Below are positions 23,625 to 35,171 of a stretch of 64,000 nt of DNA, piece by piece. A program made the position numbers and the translations under genes. This stretch comes from Andrena cerasifolii. Lineage: Eukaryota > Arthropoda > Insecta > Hymenoptera > Andrenidae. The notes under the pieces are model-generated. The model did not search any database. It saw nothing but the letters and a program-made list of their open reading frames with translations, and had not been told where the DNA came from. Position 1 is the stretch's first letter, and each line of letters begins with the position of its first letter. The stretch spans positions 248,001 to 312,000 of the forward strand of contig NC_135120.1 in assembly GCF_050908995.1 (NCBI RefSeq). Reading direction: 5' to 3'.

Positions 23625-23929
23625 CAGTATTATCTCGATGTAGAATCGCGAATTGGGATGAGTGTCGAATCTATATGGCGAGGTGGACACGATTCTGTGG
23701 CTCGCATGCGTTCGCCGCAGACTCGCTTGTGACGTCACTGAAAAGTCTCGCGAAAGACCGACTCACTCGCTTTCGTTCCCTCTCATTCACTCTTCATTTT
23801 CTTTCTCGCCGCGTCGGTAACGTCACAAGCGAGTCTCCGGCGAGCAACCGTGAGCCCCCAGAAGTGGTGGGGAATAGCCGACAAGTCTTTATCGCGAAGT
23901 GGAAACGAGCCTACATCGAGAGAACACTG
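23625..23929. mobile_element. Tc1/mariner (pogo-like) MITE, 305 bp
   Basis: TA at 23623-23624 and 23930-23931 flanks CAGTATTATCTCGATGTAG and the inverse of CTACATCGAGAGAACACTG. Inner inverted blocks GACTCGCTTGTGACGT and ACGTCACAAGCGAGTC make a second hairpin. No coding capacity. Confidence 0.8.
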
Positions 23930-23931
23930 TA

Positions 23932-24879
23932 GTGTTCCCCAGATTAATGAAAGGCTCTGTTACCCACCCTATTGTTTAGCTTCCTCGTTGCGAGCGACCC
24001 CTCGGTCCGGGGAAGACCGCTGAGAGCAATAAAACCGGCAGGCCAGATAGGATATCCAGTACAGAAAACTAAAATGTTAATGTTTTCGATAAATGTACAT
24101 GAACGAATTACCAATGGATTGTTAAGGTTTTCCCGATAAAAATGAGAGCAAACACGAAGCAATTCAGTCCATTTGTAATGAATATAGTGTGTGTCGCGGG
24201 CCAGTCCCGAGAAGGATGTTTGTCATTGAATCCGCGGAGTGCTACACAGCCGTGTTAATACGAAAGGGGGTATCTGCAACTTTCGCTTATATTAAGTTAT
24301 TGCTGTCAGGTAGCACAAGAACTGTTTATCTATATGTATATTAAATACAAGAACCATATGAAAATTGAAACTGAAAATATAACCGTTTATATGTTGGACG
24401 TATATGAAATCGATATCTGGTTGTTAAATGAAATCGCAGTAACTGCAAATATTAGTAATAAAAAGCGTAACTGCAGTTAATTTTTCAATGTTTTTTTACG
24501 AGTTTGTCACACATATTCAGATACCTTTTTATCCAGCTTTAATATTTAACCTAATCCGATTTGTATAAAATACCGATGACATAACACGAAATATTAAAAG
24601 TCATTTATCCCAGATGCATCTTTTGACCAGATACGCGCTTTCGCATTAACACGGCAGTGTAAGTCTAATTGTGTATTCATAATAAAGAATAGACCGAAGT
24701 GCTTCGTTTTTGGACTTATTTTCATCGCCATAAACTCACCAATCCATCGGTAATACTCTCATCAATGTGTAATGAGAAATGTGAAAACTTTAATATTCAA
24801 TAGCGAATGATTCAAGTCGCCTGCGTGGCTTAACGCTCTTGCCTGCCTCGTCTTCGACCGAGGGCCTTTCGCTGGTGCG
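23932..24879. other. Unassigned stretch
   Basis: No recognisable coding sequence or repeat; AT-rich in the second half. Confidence 0.35.
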
Positions 24880-25040
24880 CTATTTAACTCACCATCGGTT
24901 TATCTCCTTCACTCTTCTTATCGGATGGTTCGAGCGAGGACTCTCACAAGGGTCAATTTATTGGGTGCTAACTACTTCTCTGCCACGGATTACTGAAAAT
25001 TTTCGGTCCGGAATCTTTTCGCTTAATTCGGGAACCACTG
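24880..25040. mobile_element. MITE 3' end fragment (related to 5595-5741)
   Basis: Shares GGTTCGAGCGAGGACTCT, CGGTCCGGAATCTTTT and the terminus GGAACCACTG-TA with the fragment at 5595-5741. Left end unresolved. Confidence 0.4.
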
Positions 25041-25640
25041 TACTAACTTGCTACAAGGTTTTACTGCATCAATAGAAACTAGATTCTGTAACCTCTTGTT
25101 AGGGACTAGCTTTGGCCCCTACGGTAAGTGCTCGTCGCTAATCCCACCACTTCTTGGAATGAATCAGTCCGGAGTGAGGGAACCCGAGAGCGAGCCGGCG
25201 GGGGGGGGGGAGTTAACGCGACGTTACCCGTCTGCTACGAAAGAGAAAATGTATATATATATGCATGAAGCGATGCGAGCCGCTATCGAATGAGCGCTAC
25301 ATAGGATAAACGATACAGTAGTTGACCACCTAAGGTCCCAAGTTTAGGTAAACGCTATGGAATAAGTAACTTGAATTTTATAAATGAAGTTTTGTTATAC
25401 CAGGCGGAAAGAGAAGTATCGAAGATGATTATAACACTAACGAAACTTTGATAAATCAGTATTTTCGATGTTCTGCTATTATAAAGAAACATAAATCAAA
25501 ATTGTAGTTATTGACCGGTCGTGGCATAGTTGTTGAACGGTTCAAGTACAGTTGTTGACCACTTGCTGAATATAAAAGAAAATGGCATATTTTTTACTTT
25601 AAAATCACTTTTATTAAAACCATCTGTCAACATATCAAAA
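25041..25640. other. Unassigned stretch with a poly-G run
   Basis: A run of G (about 10) at 25200-25210 and otherwise no recognised feature. Confidence 0.35.
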
Positions 25641-25649
25641 TCAAAGACA

Positions 25650-26280
25650 TATTGTCTTCGGGGACCGTGAGTTTCATGTGCACCAAGGGGCTACCACTCT
25701 CATTTACGATTTTGGAACAGTGTTTCAACTGCCACCTAGGCAGTTCCAATTTTTTCGAACTAAAATTCAAAATGGCCGTGATCACGTGTTCATGATTCAT
25801 CTGTACTAAAGGCTGGAACAGACACATCAATCCTATCAACAATCCTATCGAAAAATAAGTTTTATAAAATCAGTTTGACAGTAACAAAGTTTTTAATGTA
25901 GTATATGTCGTGACACATGTCGTGGCATAGCTCTATAAAAAACATTATAATTTAAAAAGATATTCTACATATACTACATTAAAAATATATATTCAACTAT
26001 ATACATACCTGTTACTGTCAAACTGATTTTATAAAACTTATTTTTCGATAGGATTGTTTGGGTTTCGTACGGTACTACCTCGCATCCATCAACAATTCAC
26101 AAATGCCATGCAATGCATATCAATGGCGTACGCCGAACACAGTAGCGATGAATCATGAACACGTGATCACGGCCACATTGAATTTCAGTTCGAAAAAAAT
26201 TTGAACTGCCTAGGTGGCAGTTGAAACACCGTTCCAAAATCGCAAATGAGAGTGGTAGCCCCCTGATGTGCACCCTTCAC
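25650..26280. repeat. Foldback repeat, about 630 bp
   Basis: CACCTAGGCAGTTCCAATTT (near 25732) and ATGGCCGTGATCACGTGTTC (near 25772) recur inversely near 26150-26225. The inner blocks ATCCTATCGAAAAATAAG and CAGTTTGACAGTAAC pair with 26015-26055. The centre is near 25960. At its right edge CACAGTGG (26285) followed by GGAAATCCCGAAAACCTGGC matches the Transib-type terminus seen at 29564 and 37855. Confidence 0.65.
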
Positions 26281-26514
26281 GACACACAGTGGTGGGAAAT
26301 CCCGAAAACCTGGCCAAAATGGAATTTTATGAACTTCAGAAGCCAATGTTGGACTAGCAGAATTTCATTAATTAAAGTCATGGGTATCACCTACTATCAC
26401 TTCTAATACTTATTTCTCGTTATTTCTATCATTATTTTGCTTTTAAAGTCAAACGTTTGGATACGACATTCTTACATCGCTGTTTCACATGCACATTCAG
26501 GCTGCTGTTATTTA

Positions 26515-29259
26515 CAGTAGGGGAGACGAGGGCAAGTTGATACAGGGGGCAGGTTGATACAAACGAATTATCTCGATACTGTATGTATGTAGCTTCTTAT
26601 GTGCGAGATATGTGAAGATATGTTCAATTCTTTACTACGATTTAGCGTACATCTGTATACCTTGACGTTAGCAATCCATTTTTAAATGTTTTCGTTTCTA
26701 TAGAGAAAAACTAAATAGTTGTGTTCACTTTCCACTCCGTCTTGAGACGTGATAGAGAATTTTATCACTCAAATTAATTGGGCATCACATTGAGTCCTTT
26801 GAAGGTAAGGTAATTACGTTTTGTTATTTTGTTTATATGTTCTACATTTTTTTATGGAGTTGTTTGTACATAATGACTTCCTGTGGGGTAAGTTGATGCG
26901 TTTTCCCTGAGGCGTGTTGATACAGTACATCAATTTTCCCCGACTACTTTTAATTGGATTTTTCCTTTTATTTCTGGGAAAATGGTTCGAAATTATGTCA
27001 GAAAAACGAAACGCGGCAAAATATTGCAAAATATTTTTCAAAAAGCGTGTGTCGGTACAGAAAAGGAGTCACTGTCGTTACGTCAAAACGCGAGAATATA
27101 CGAAATAGATAAAATGGTTTTATTAAGGTACATTAATAAAAAGAAGCAAGCACCTCATGTTAAAGAGGGATATTCCAGACATCCGCAAATTATAACAGAC
27201 AGTTTTAGAAGATAAGCTATAGGAATACATTCTGTATTCTTCCAAAATTTATTATGGATTAACTCCTAAGGATGTACGAAGTCTGGCATATGAATTAGGT
27301 GTTGCCAATGATATTCTAATTCCTAACAGATGGAAAAATTCTAAAGCTGCATCAACGAAGTGGTTCAGCCTCTATATGAAAAGGCACCCTACCCTCTCCT
27401 TAAGGACTCCAGAAGCTACTAGTCTGAGTCGTGCAACAAGTTTTAACAAAATTAATATTATTTTTTTTTTTTTTTCAAATTTAAAAACCGTTATCGAAAA
27501 TATGCGTTTACAAGTAAAGATATTTGGAATACAGATAAGACTGATGTTCAAACAGTTCAAAGACCTGCAAAAATTGTTGGTGAAAAAGGGACACGTCAGG
27601 TAGGCAAGGCGACATCAGCAGAAAGGGGTACCATGCTAACAATGATCACTGCGATAAATGCGATAGGAAATTCAACGCCCCCTATGTTTATTTTTCCAAG
27701 GGTACATTTCAAAAAATATTTTATTAGAGATGGTCCTCCTGGTTACATTGATACGGCATACCCAACAGGGTGGATGACTGGCCAATCATTTTTACAATTT
27801 ATCAAACATTTCCATAGCCATGTAAAATGTACAATAGCACAACCTTCTTTGCTCATCCTCGACAACCTTGAGTCCCATTTATCCATAGCTGTCCTAAATT
27901 TTTGTAAAGACAATGGCATAGTTTTGCCAGTGTATCATTTCCCCCTCACAAGACTCATCGACTTCAGCCACTGGATAAAACAGTTTTTGGGCCTTTCAAA
28001 AGACATTATTTTGCTGCAGTTCACAACTGGATGACAAACAATCTCGGGAAAACTTTTTCTATTTATGATATTCCCAGGATTATTAAAAATATACTGCTCA
28101 TGGTGTTAACACAAAAGAATATTTTATCAGGCTTTGAAGCTACAGGAATTGTGCCATTTAATCCTGACATATTCACCGAAGAAGATTTTTTGTCTTCTTC
28201 AGTTACTAACCGTCTCTAGATTGAAGAAGCACATCAAAAGAAAGAACTTGCAGAACAATTATTGCCACCAGCTAAATCCGGCTTTGGATGAATAGTAGAT
28301 CACATTGAAGTGACTCCTTCCATTGATCAAGAAAGCCCTAATATATGAGCCCGGAAGAGTTAAGGCCCTATCCAAAAGCTGATGAAAGAAAAATAAATTT
28401 AAAAGGCAAGAAATGAATGTCCTCAAATGATTCTTACCAACGCGCCAGTTAAAATAAGGCTAGAAAATGAAGCAAGAGAACGGAGTACAAAAACATATAA
28501 AAGAAGAAAGAGCACGGAAGAAATTGTATAAATCTCTGATAGGTGATGAGAAAATGAAAATCATAGGCAGGTCTTACAATAAGGAAAATATAAAGAAAAG
28601 GGCAATTTAAAAAGCTAATAATAAATCTGCAAATAATAAAAATATGTTAAAAGCGAAAAATATGGACGCGAATTGTGTTTGATTTGTCACCAACAATTCT
28701 CAAAATTTGAGCACGGTGAAGAATGGATTGAATGCATATCTTGTATGAAATGGGCTCATATGAAATGCAGCAAAGATATTGCTAATTATATATGCATTAA
28801 TTGTTACTCAGACGAAAGTGATTAATTTTATATCAATTAAATGTAAATTATATTATTATAATACATTATATGTCAATTAAATTTAAATAAAAATGTTTTT
28901 CTATGTTTGTTAAAAAAAATCTGTTTGGTTTTTAGAATACGTCTTTGTTCATTTTTAGTCATATTGTTGGGAAGGTATCTATATTAAAATTTTATTTTTC
29001 AAATTCATTAGTTACCTACTCAATAAACGGATATTTTACAGATGTAGCAGTAGGGTAAGTTGATACATTTTACTTTAGTCCAAATAACATTTTTTCATTC
29101 ATTTTGTATGTATTTTCTCAAATTTTCATTTACAATAGATTAAAAGAGGAAGGACCAAAGTATATATTAGCATATTTGTTATTAAGTAATTAATTCAAAC
29201 AAAAATGAAAAACATTGAAAACTGAAAAACGTATCAACTTGCCTCGGTCTTCCCTACAA
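26515..29259 (+). mobile_element. Decayed pogo/Tigger-type transposon, 2.7 kb
   Basis: The left end TA-CAGTAGGGGAGACGAGG continues GGCAAGTTGATAC. The right end, inverted, reads TAGGGAAGACCGAGGCAAGT. GTTGATAC repeats also occur subterminally on both sides (26563, 26924, 29055). CAGT-starting ends with a TA site fit the pogo branch of Tc1/mariner. The body contains the transposase pseudogene annotated separately. Confidence 0.7.
26982..28825 (+). pseudogene. pogo/Tigger transposase with C-terminal PHD-type finger, decayed
   Basis: Frames in order carry an N-terminal DNA-binding region (MVRNYVRKTKRG, then NKKKQAPHVKEGYSRHPQ), CENP-B-like TKWFSLYMKRHPTLSLRTPE, the DDE core (NAIGNSTPPMFIFPRVHFK, GWMTGQSFLQFIKHF, LLILDNLESHLSIAVLNFCK carrying the second catalytic Asp, then RLIDF where LQPLD is expected), GFEATGIVPFNPDIFTEEDF, and a cysteine cluster near 28670-28800 (CLICHQQF, WIECISCMKWAHMKC, YICINC) of PHD-finger type. 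Frameshifts occur near 27215-27300, 27470-27610 and 27950, and stops follow 28219. The first Asp region (near 27520) is damaged, so the enzyme is dead. The C-terminal PHD finger is a known add-on of insect Tigger-like proteins. Confidence 0.75.
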
Positions 29260-29800
29260 TGATCGAAATGATTATATTAATAGCATTTGCAGATTTAAGG
29301 AAGCCTAGACTGTCAGAAAAATGTATTGATATTTTTGTATAATTTTGGAAATGAACTATTATAGAGCATTTCTGAAACTCATGAACAGGAAGACGACAAT
29401 AAAAATGAAATAGACTTACATTACGAATGCCGCAAATTGCCGTAGTGATATTAGAGTCATTTTAAAACTTGGACCATATAGAACAGAGGTAAAGAAAAAT
29501 TGGTTCCAATAAATTGCAAATTTCAGCGTAAGGGCATGTTTAGTAATGCAGTGCACACATGCGCGCAGTGATCGGAAATCGAGAAAACATGGCCAAAAAA
29601 TGCCAAGGATCTTTGATTTGTACAAAAACGAGTATTAAAAACAAAATGGCGGATCCAATATGGCGGGCGTGTCGTATATCAGAAAAAACATCAAATTTGG
29701 TCTAAGGCCGGTATTCATAGTCGCTACTTATTCTTAAGCAAATGCTTAAGCATTCGGCATCCTTTACTAGCTACTAGGTTAGTAGAGGATGCCGCATGCT

Positions 29801-31149
29801 TAAGGGGGGAGCCTGGTGTAGCGGAACGAAGAAATCGATTTTTTTTTCATAAATCAATAGCTGAACATCACGACAATATGTTCCCAAAGCCGCAAAACGA
29901 AATTCGAAAAATTAAAGCGGATATAGCCGGTTTTGCTACGGAGCGCCAGGCTACCACAAAACTTTAAATGCGTTTTTCTCGAAACGACAGTTTCACACTT
30001 TCCGGGCAATATTACTCCAAAAATATTCAACCAATCGACTTGGCCTTGTGCACGGATATTTGTGAACATTTTCTTCACAGAGCTAAGTTATTGGTATAAT
30101 GATATTGTTTAAATAAATAACTTTTTTTACACATTTAAGGGGTGGAGTCTAGTGTAGGGGGTCGAAGAAATCGATTTTTTTTTGCATAAATCAATAGTTA
30201 AACATCACGATAATATGCTCCCAAAGCAGCAAAACGAAATTCGAAAAATTAAAGCGGATATAGCCGGTTTTGCTACGGAGCGCCAGGCTACCACAAAACT
30301 TTAAATGCGTTTTTCTCGAAACGACAGTTTCACACTTTCCGGGCAATATTACTCCAAAAATATTCAACCAATCGACTTGGCCTTGTGCACGGATATTTGT
30401 GAACATTTTCTTCACAGAGCTAAGTTATTGGTATAATGATATTGTTTAAATAAATAACTTTTTTTACACATTTAAGGGGTGGAGTCTAGTGTAGGGGGTC
30501 GAAGAAATCGATTTTTTTTTGCATAAATCAATAGTTAAACATCACGATAATATGCTCCCAAAGCAGCAAAACGAAATTCGAAAAATTAAAGCGGATATAG
30601 CCGGTTTTGCTACGGAGCGCCAGGCTACCACAAAACTTTAAATGCGTTTTTCTCGAAACGACAGTTTCACACTTTCCGGGCAATATTACTCCAAAAATAT
30701 TCAACCAATCGACTTGGCCTTGTGCACGGATATTTGTGAACATTTTCTTCACAGAGCTAAGTTATTGGTATAATGATATTGTTTAAATAAATAACTTTTT
30801 TTACACATTTAAGGGGTGGAGTCTAGTGTAGGGGGTCGAAGAAATCGATTTTTTTTTGCATAAATCAATAGTTAAACATCACGATAATATGCTCCCAAAG
30901 CAGCAAAACGAAATTCGAAAAATTAAAGCGGATATAGCCGGTTTTGCTACGGAGCGCCAGGCTACCACAAAACTTTAAATGCGTTTTTCTCGAAACGACA
31001 GTTTTATACTTTGCGGGCAATGTAACTCAAAAAATATTCAACCAATCGACTTGGCCTTGTGCACGGATATTTGTGAACATTTTCTTCATAGTACTAAGTT
31101 ATTAGTATAATGATATTGTTTAAATAAATAACTTTTTTTTAGACATTTA
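29801..31149 (+). repeat. Tandem array of four 337-bp units
   Basis: Units start near 29801, 30138, 30475 and 30812. Each begins TTAAGGGG and carries AAACGAAATTCGAAAAATTA, AGCGGATATAGCCGG and GGAGCGCCAGGCTACCACAA. Units 2 and 3 appear identical or nearly so. Unit 1 differs at its start (the element terminus) and the end of unit 4 has diverged. The identical 74-codon minus-strand ORFs in units 1-3 are a by-product of the repeat. Confidence 0.92.
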
Positions 31150-31517
31150 AGGCAAAATTTCGTTGGAAACAGTGAACTTTTTATTCAAGAGGCCGCCATT
31201 TGTTCATTTTGCATCTTTTAAGTTTCAAATTTCTTCATTCTGTGCGTACACTCATAAACTAAAAGAAAATTGTTCGATTTTTGGTTTCAGACGAAACCAA
31301 AAGACGCTACGTTGCCCGCAGTGCAATAATTGCGTCGCCAACGGGCTGGGCATAACTTTGTTATTTGCCGCTCTTTTTTAATAATTTTTTTTTGTTATAT
31401 ACCTTAACCTGTTAATACAATATCCTGAAAGTTTCAGAAAGATCTATCAAATACTTTCTTTAAAAAAAATTCCCGAAAAATGCCTCGATTTTCATTTAGT
31501 TACACCAGGCTCCCCCC
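29804..31517. mobile_element. TTAA-flanked element carrying a tandem array
   Basis: TTAA at 29800-29803 and 31518-31521 flanks perfect 17-bp inverted ends GGGGGGAGCCTGGTGTA (29804-29820 and 31501-31517). TTAA duplication is used by piggyBac and Kolobok elements; which of the two is unresolved. The interior comprises the 337-bp tandem units plus about 350 bp of unique sequence (31150-31500). No transposase recognised. Confidence 0.75.
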
Positions 31518-31876
31518 TTAAGCATTTGCTTAAGAATAAGTAGCGACTATGAATACCGGCCTAAGCTTGGTATTCTGGAGTTTTCGAAAGATAGTTTTTT
31601 CTTTGATGATTACAAATACTTTTTTGCAAATTTTGATTTAAGATTCGTAATGAGGAACCTGAAAAACTCCAGAATACCAAGTTTAGACCAAATCTGATGC
31701 TTTTCTGATATACGCGAACGTATATCAGAAATGCAGCCGTTATTTTGTTGTTTTCAATTTTGACTTAAGATTCGTAATGAGCGATCTCGAAAACTTAGTA
31801 TACTCATTTTGGTACAAATCAAAGGTCCCCTTCATATGTTGGCCAGGTTTCCGAGATTTCCTACCACTATGCGACG

Positions 31877-33600
31877 TATGCCGTGCACTTCGCCGCGGTC
31901 TCATTGGCTTCTCATTCCTTTTTTTTTTATCTTCTTAGATTTCTCTCTCATCTTCTCTTTCTTTTCTTCTTCATCTTCTTCTCTTTGCATGTCTTTGCGT
32001 CTTTATTTTTCTTCTTTTGCTTTCTTCTTTTCTTTCTTTTTCTTTCGTCAAGTGCCTTTAATCTGTGAATTATCGTACCGGCCTTCGGACCAATGAAAAA
32101 TCAGAAGTCATCGGAGGTGCATACGCGAAACCATATAAAAGCAGGGCACATTGCCCCGTACCTCCAAAGATCGAAAACCATTTGTATCGCGGTTTTTCAG
32201 TACGAAAATTACGAGTAGTCAGTAACTGTATTAGTGTGTATTCACCGAACCAGTTATTGAACACCTCAGAACACAACATAATCACGTCCGACAAGACTGG
32301 ACGTGTGACAAATGTTAACATTGGGCCCTTGTCGCCTATTATAGTCAATGGCATTCCCGGCAAACAAAATTGAACAATGATTATACAGTCATTAAAGAAG
32401 TCGCCGCTCTAAAGATGCCCGCTAAGCCCTTACCTTCCTTGCGAGTTGAAATTACGCGTTTTCCTTTCCGACGATCTCACGGCAGAACGCTTGTACTGAA
32501 ATCATGGATTGTTGGTTGAAACAAAAGGAAGGTCTGTCTTTCCTGATCAAAGTGCACCATTGATGCGGAAACGCGCAGGTTCATTAAACTGTGGCAGAAG
32601 AAATTTGAAGTGATGAACTTCTGTTCCCTGGTCAATAACTGTATCGTTTATTCTACATTGCAGTAGGCCCGCACGCGGGTCGAGCTCGAAGAGACAGAGC
32701 GTAAGCACAAGAAAGACGAAGCGAAACAAATGGTAACGACGCGTTGACTCTTTCGTCCTCTCTCGCTCGTTACCGGGATCTTTCATTCGCACCATCGGCG
32801 GCTCTGAATCGTTGACGCGATTCATTAAGCACACGCCGTTAACCCCGAGCCGCCACCCCTAGCGAGAGGTTGCTGCAGTGGGAAACATACTTCTCTAGAT
32901 ATAGTAGAGCAGGGCTCTCCAGCGTAGGGGCCCCTCACGCGCCTGCTTCCCCTTCCAATCTTCCTCTGGCGCAGCGTGCCTTCCGTGGTCAAGGAAACCG
33001 CGCAACGCTATGAAGGCTGCCATGACGGGCTAGCCCGGCTAGCGTCTTCGCGGTTAGCGTCGCGCGGTGTCCCTGACAACGCGGACGAGAGTGGGAGAAC
33101 CCCATGCTGCCGCAAGAGCGACCTTGGAGAGCCCTGTGGTAGAGATTCATTAATTGTGTGCTAAACGGGTCCGTTAGTTGAGTTCGAATTATCCCAACAC
33201 TTCTTAAAACTCCCTTAAACGAATAATCCTCTAGGATACCTGAAATTCACCCTTATAGCGGGTGGATGCTGAATTATCGCACCTGAGAATGAGAAATGAA
33301 TTGTCTATTACTTTTATTTTATCTCAATGACAAGCTTTTTCACAAATTAGCAAAATCTATCTAATAAATATTAGTTCTAACACAGTCTCAATTGGACGAA
33401 AACTGTAACGGTAGTGTATTACTAACTCAAAACTAGTCCGATTTAGGTTGTGTGCAGACTCATTTCTGTCAGGAAGATGTTGCCCATACATTAGAATACT
33501 CTGTTTCTCTCATTCATAATCATATTGTGTCCAGCAGCAATGCAAGATGAGCAATTTCTGGAAGAGATACGCCCGCTAACTGTGCGTTGCCAGACCCAGG
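31877..33600. other. CT-rich tract, possible TATA promoter, no recognised gene
   Basis: 31910-32045 is almost pure pyrimidine (TTCTTC/TTTCTT repeats). TATAAAAG at 32134 lies in a setting that could be a TATA promoter or part of an LTR, but no initiator is convincing at the right spacing. Overlapping ORFs on both strands at 32065-32373 have no recognisable similarity. 32547-33165 is GC-richer without a recognisable domain. Confidence 0.35.
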
Positions 33601-33670
33601 TCGTACGCAGTTAACGAGTCCCGACTATATTATTTCGCTATACAGCTTTGAATATAAATTCTTTACAAAC

Positions 33671-33900
33671 CTTCCATAAAACGGAATTCTAGCTTTCGTT
33701 GCATTTTGTTTTATTTGATCGTAAGCACCAGCACGAAAAGTATCGGCGCATACCAAACAGGCTTTCCAATTCTTTTTTAGATAATGGTAGGCAAGTTTTG
33801 TACATGTAGTAGTTTTTCCGGAACCTTGCAAACCAACAAACATAATTATATTCGGTCGTCCTTTTATCGGCTGATAAGCTTTTACTCCTGGATCAATCAA
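33671..33900 (-). CDS. SRP54: Signal recognition particle 54 kDa protein, exon carrying the P-loop
   Basis: Minus-strand exon of 230 bp. Acceptor TGTTCCAG lies just above 33900 and donor GTTTGT just below 33671. It encodes LIDPGVKAYQPIKGRP, then NIIMFVGLQGSGKTTTCTKL (G1 P-loop GxxGxGKTT), HYLKKNWKACLVCADTFRAG (G2 DTFRAGA) and YDQIKQNATKARIPFYG. This is the NG domain of SRP54. Length is 76 codons plus AG, and the split Ser codon is completed by C at 6109. No disruption is seen and conservation is high across the motifs, so the exon is under constraint. N-terminal exons (helical N domain) would lie at higher coordinates but I could not find them in 33.9-64 kb. Confidence 0.95.
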
Positions 33901-34171
33901 CTGGAACATATAAAAAATACTGTATTAATCCATTTTTATAACTACCAACTGTTAACACAAATTTTATAATAAAATGCAATGAAAGTCTGCAAGGGAAGTG
34001 TAAAAATAACAGGAAGTACAGTAAGTACTTGGGCCTGCATAGTAGTTCCCGCACTTATTTATAAAAACAACTTATCTAGATCACCACTAAAAATCGCAAT
34101 CAAGGGATTGGTACTTATGAAATTACCCTTTCGAATAGAGAAGTTTGAATGGAATTTTTTTATTTCATTTA

Positions 34172-34203
<32 letters not shown>

Positions 34204-34860
34204 GATTGTTAATATTATTATTGTTATTATTATTTATTCAACGGGCGAAGAGTCTTTAGTTTATAATACAGTTAATAAAGTTAAAAAAATAAACAGTGTA
34301 AAAGAAATGCCAGTACAAAAATAATAAAACAATAAAACAACAAATAATAAAACTAATAAGCTAATAAACTAACGGGGATGTGTTGAATCATTACTGCGAA
34401 TCAAAGCCCGCAAACGATATTTAAAAGAGCCCAGTGTACCATTAGGGTGGACCTCACTTTTCGATTTTAAAATTTTTGCACGGTGTCCCCCGATTTTTTC
34501 CATTTTATGGAAAAATAATTTGTACAAAATTGAAGATCGATTGAACATTGATGGTTTGAATAGAGGAAAAAAGTAATTTCTTGAATGTTAAGTACACAAA
34601 ATTTTTTCACTACAATTCCATAGTAGGATAGTTGAAGCATCAGAACCAATAAAAATTTTATGTAAATATCATTAATTTGTATGGAAATTATAATATGACA
34701 GTTGAGGAACAGAACACCTGCAATTTTGAGTTTCGAACGCACTATCTTTGAAGTAAAATTTAAAGTATCTGCAAATTAAAAAGAAAAACGCAATTTTGTA
34801 AATTGATTATGTGCATACTGAACAAATATATTACATGAATTAAGTCAATGACACCCTCGT
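33901..34860. repeat. AT-rich stretch with an ATT microsatellite (34171-34232)
   Basis: About ten tandem ATT units from 34171, then a degenerate ATT/GTT continuation. The rest of the block has no recognised gene. It is probably intron or 5' sequence of SRP54. Confidence 0.6.
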
Positions 34861-34867
34861 TGATTTC

Positions 34868-35058
34868 AGTAGTACAGGCCGGACACTATGATGTTGCAAC
34901 ACCGCATTTCGAACAACCAACAGTCCATCGGTGACTATGTTCCGACCGGTACCAGAGCTGGCCGTGGCGTGGCCGTGACATAACGCGCGAAAGGCTTTAG
35001 AATAATTTAAATAGGACTGATGACAGCGTTGCCAAATTCACTATGTTCCGGCCTGTAC
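34868..35058. mobile_element. Short MITE, about 190 bp
   Basis: GTAGTACAGGCCGG at the left pairs with CCGGCCTGTACTAC at the right, and ACACTATG/CTATGTT continues the repeat. Internal GACTATGTTCCGACCGG is a further partial copy of the terminus. The target duplication is not clear. Confidence 0.6.
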
Positions 35059-35171
35059 TACAGACGGCCATGGTAGGGCATAAGTTCAACAAAGAGGTAT
35101 TTTTAACGATAGAATCGAAGTTTAATTAGACCTAACTTTTTCGCGACAGCTAGCGTCACGGTAAGACTTAA

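Larger units (their letters stand above)
29706..31561. mobile_element. PIF/Harbinger-type element with TAA duplication
   Basis: TAA at 29703-29705 and 31562-31564 flanks the terminal repeat GGCCGGTATTCATAGTCGCT, which continues through ACTTATTCTTAAGCAAATGC on both sides (29706-29751 and 31517-31561 inverted). A 3-bp TWA duplication with GGCCGG-type ends points to PIF/Harbinger. No transposase; its body was filled by the TTAA-flanked element. Confidence 0.75.
29564..31871. mobile_element. Non-autonomous Transib-like element, host of a nested insertion
   Basis: The left end CGCAGTGATCGGAAATC (29564) and the right end, inverted (CATAGTGGTAGGAAATC, ending 31871), resemble the CACAGTGGTCGGAAATC terminus at 37855. 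Blocks GGCCAAAAAATGCC and TTTGATTTGTAC are shared by both arms. The right flank is CGACG, fitting the CGNCG preference of Transib, but the left flank ATGCG does not match it, so the duplication is decayed or the ends were re-sorted. The interior is largely the PIF/Harbinger-like insertion at 29706-31561. Confidence 0.45.
6110..33670 (-). other. SRP54: SRP54 intron of about 27.6 kb packed with transposons
   Basis: The intron runs from the donor GTTTGT just below 33671 to the acceptor AG at 6110-6111. The split codon AG|C (Ser) and the protein continuity IPFYG-S-YTEVDP across it identify it as one intron. Its length is mostly made of inserted elements (LTR, Mutator-like, pogo, hAT, PIF/Harbinger and TTAA-type elements and large foldbacks), annotated separately. 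I found no additional SRP54 exon in it, and none is needed because the coding sequence is continuous. Confidence 0.85.

Noticed and set aside
29854..30752. Three identical 74-codon minus-strand ORFs
   Set aside because: By-products of the 337-bp tandem units; no codon signal or domain.
31809..32096. Phe/Ser-rich plus-strand ORFs over a CT tract
   Set aside because: Simple pyrimidine-rich sequence; any frame is open there.
32134..32141. TATA promoter
   Set aside because: TATAAAAG present, but no initiator at about +30 and no recognisable downstream gene; mentioned only as a possibility.
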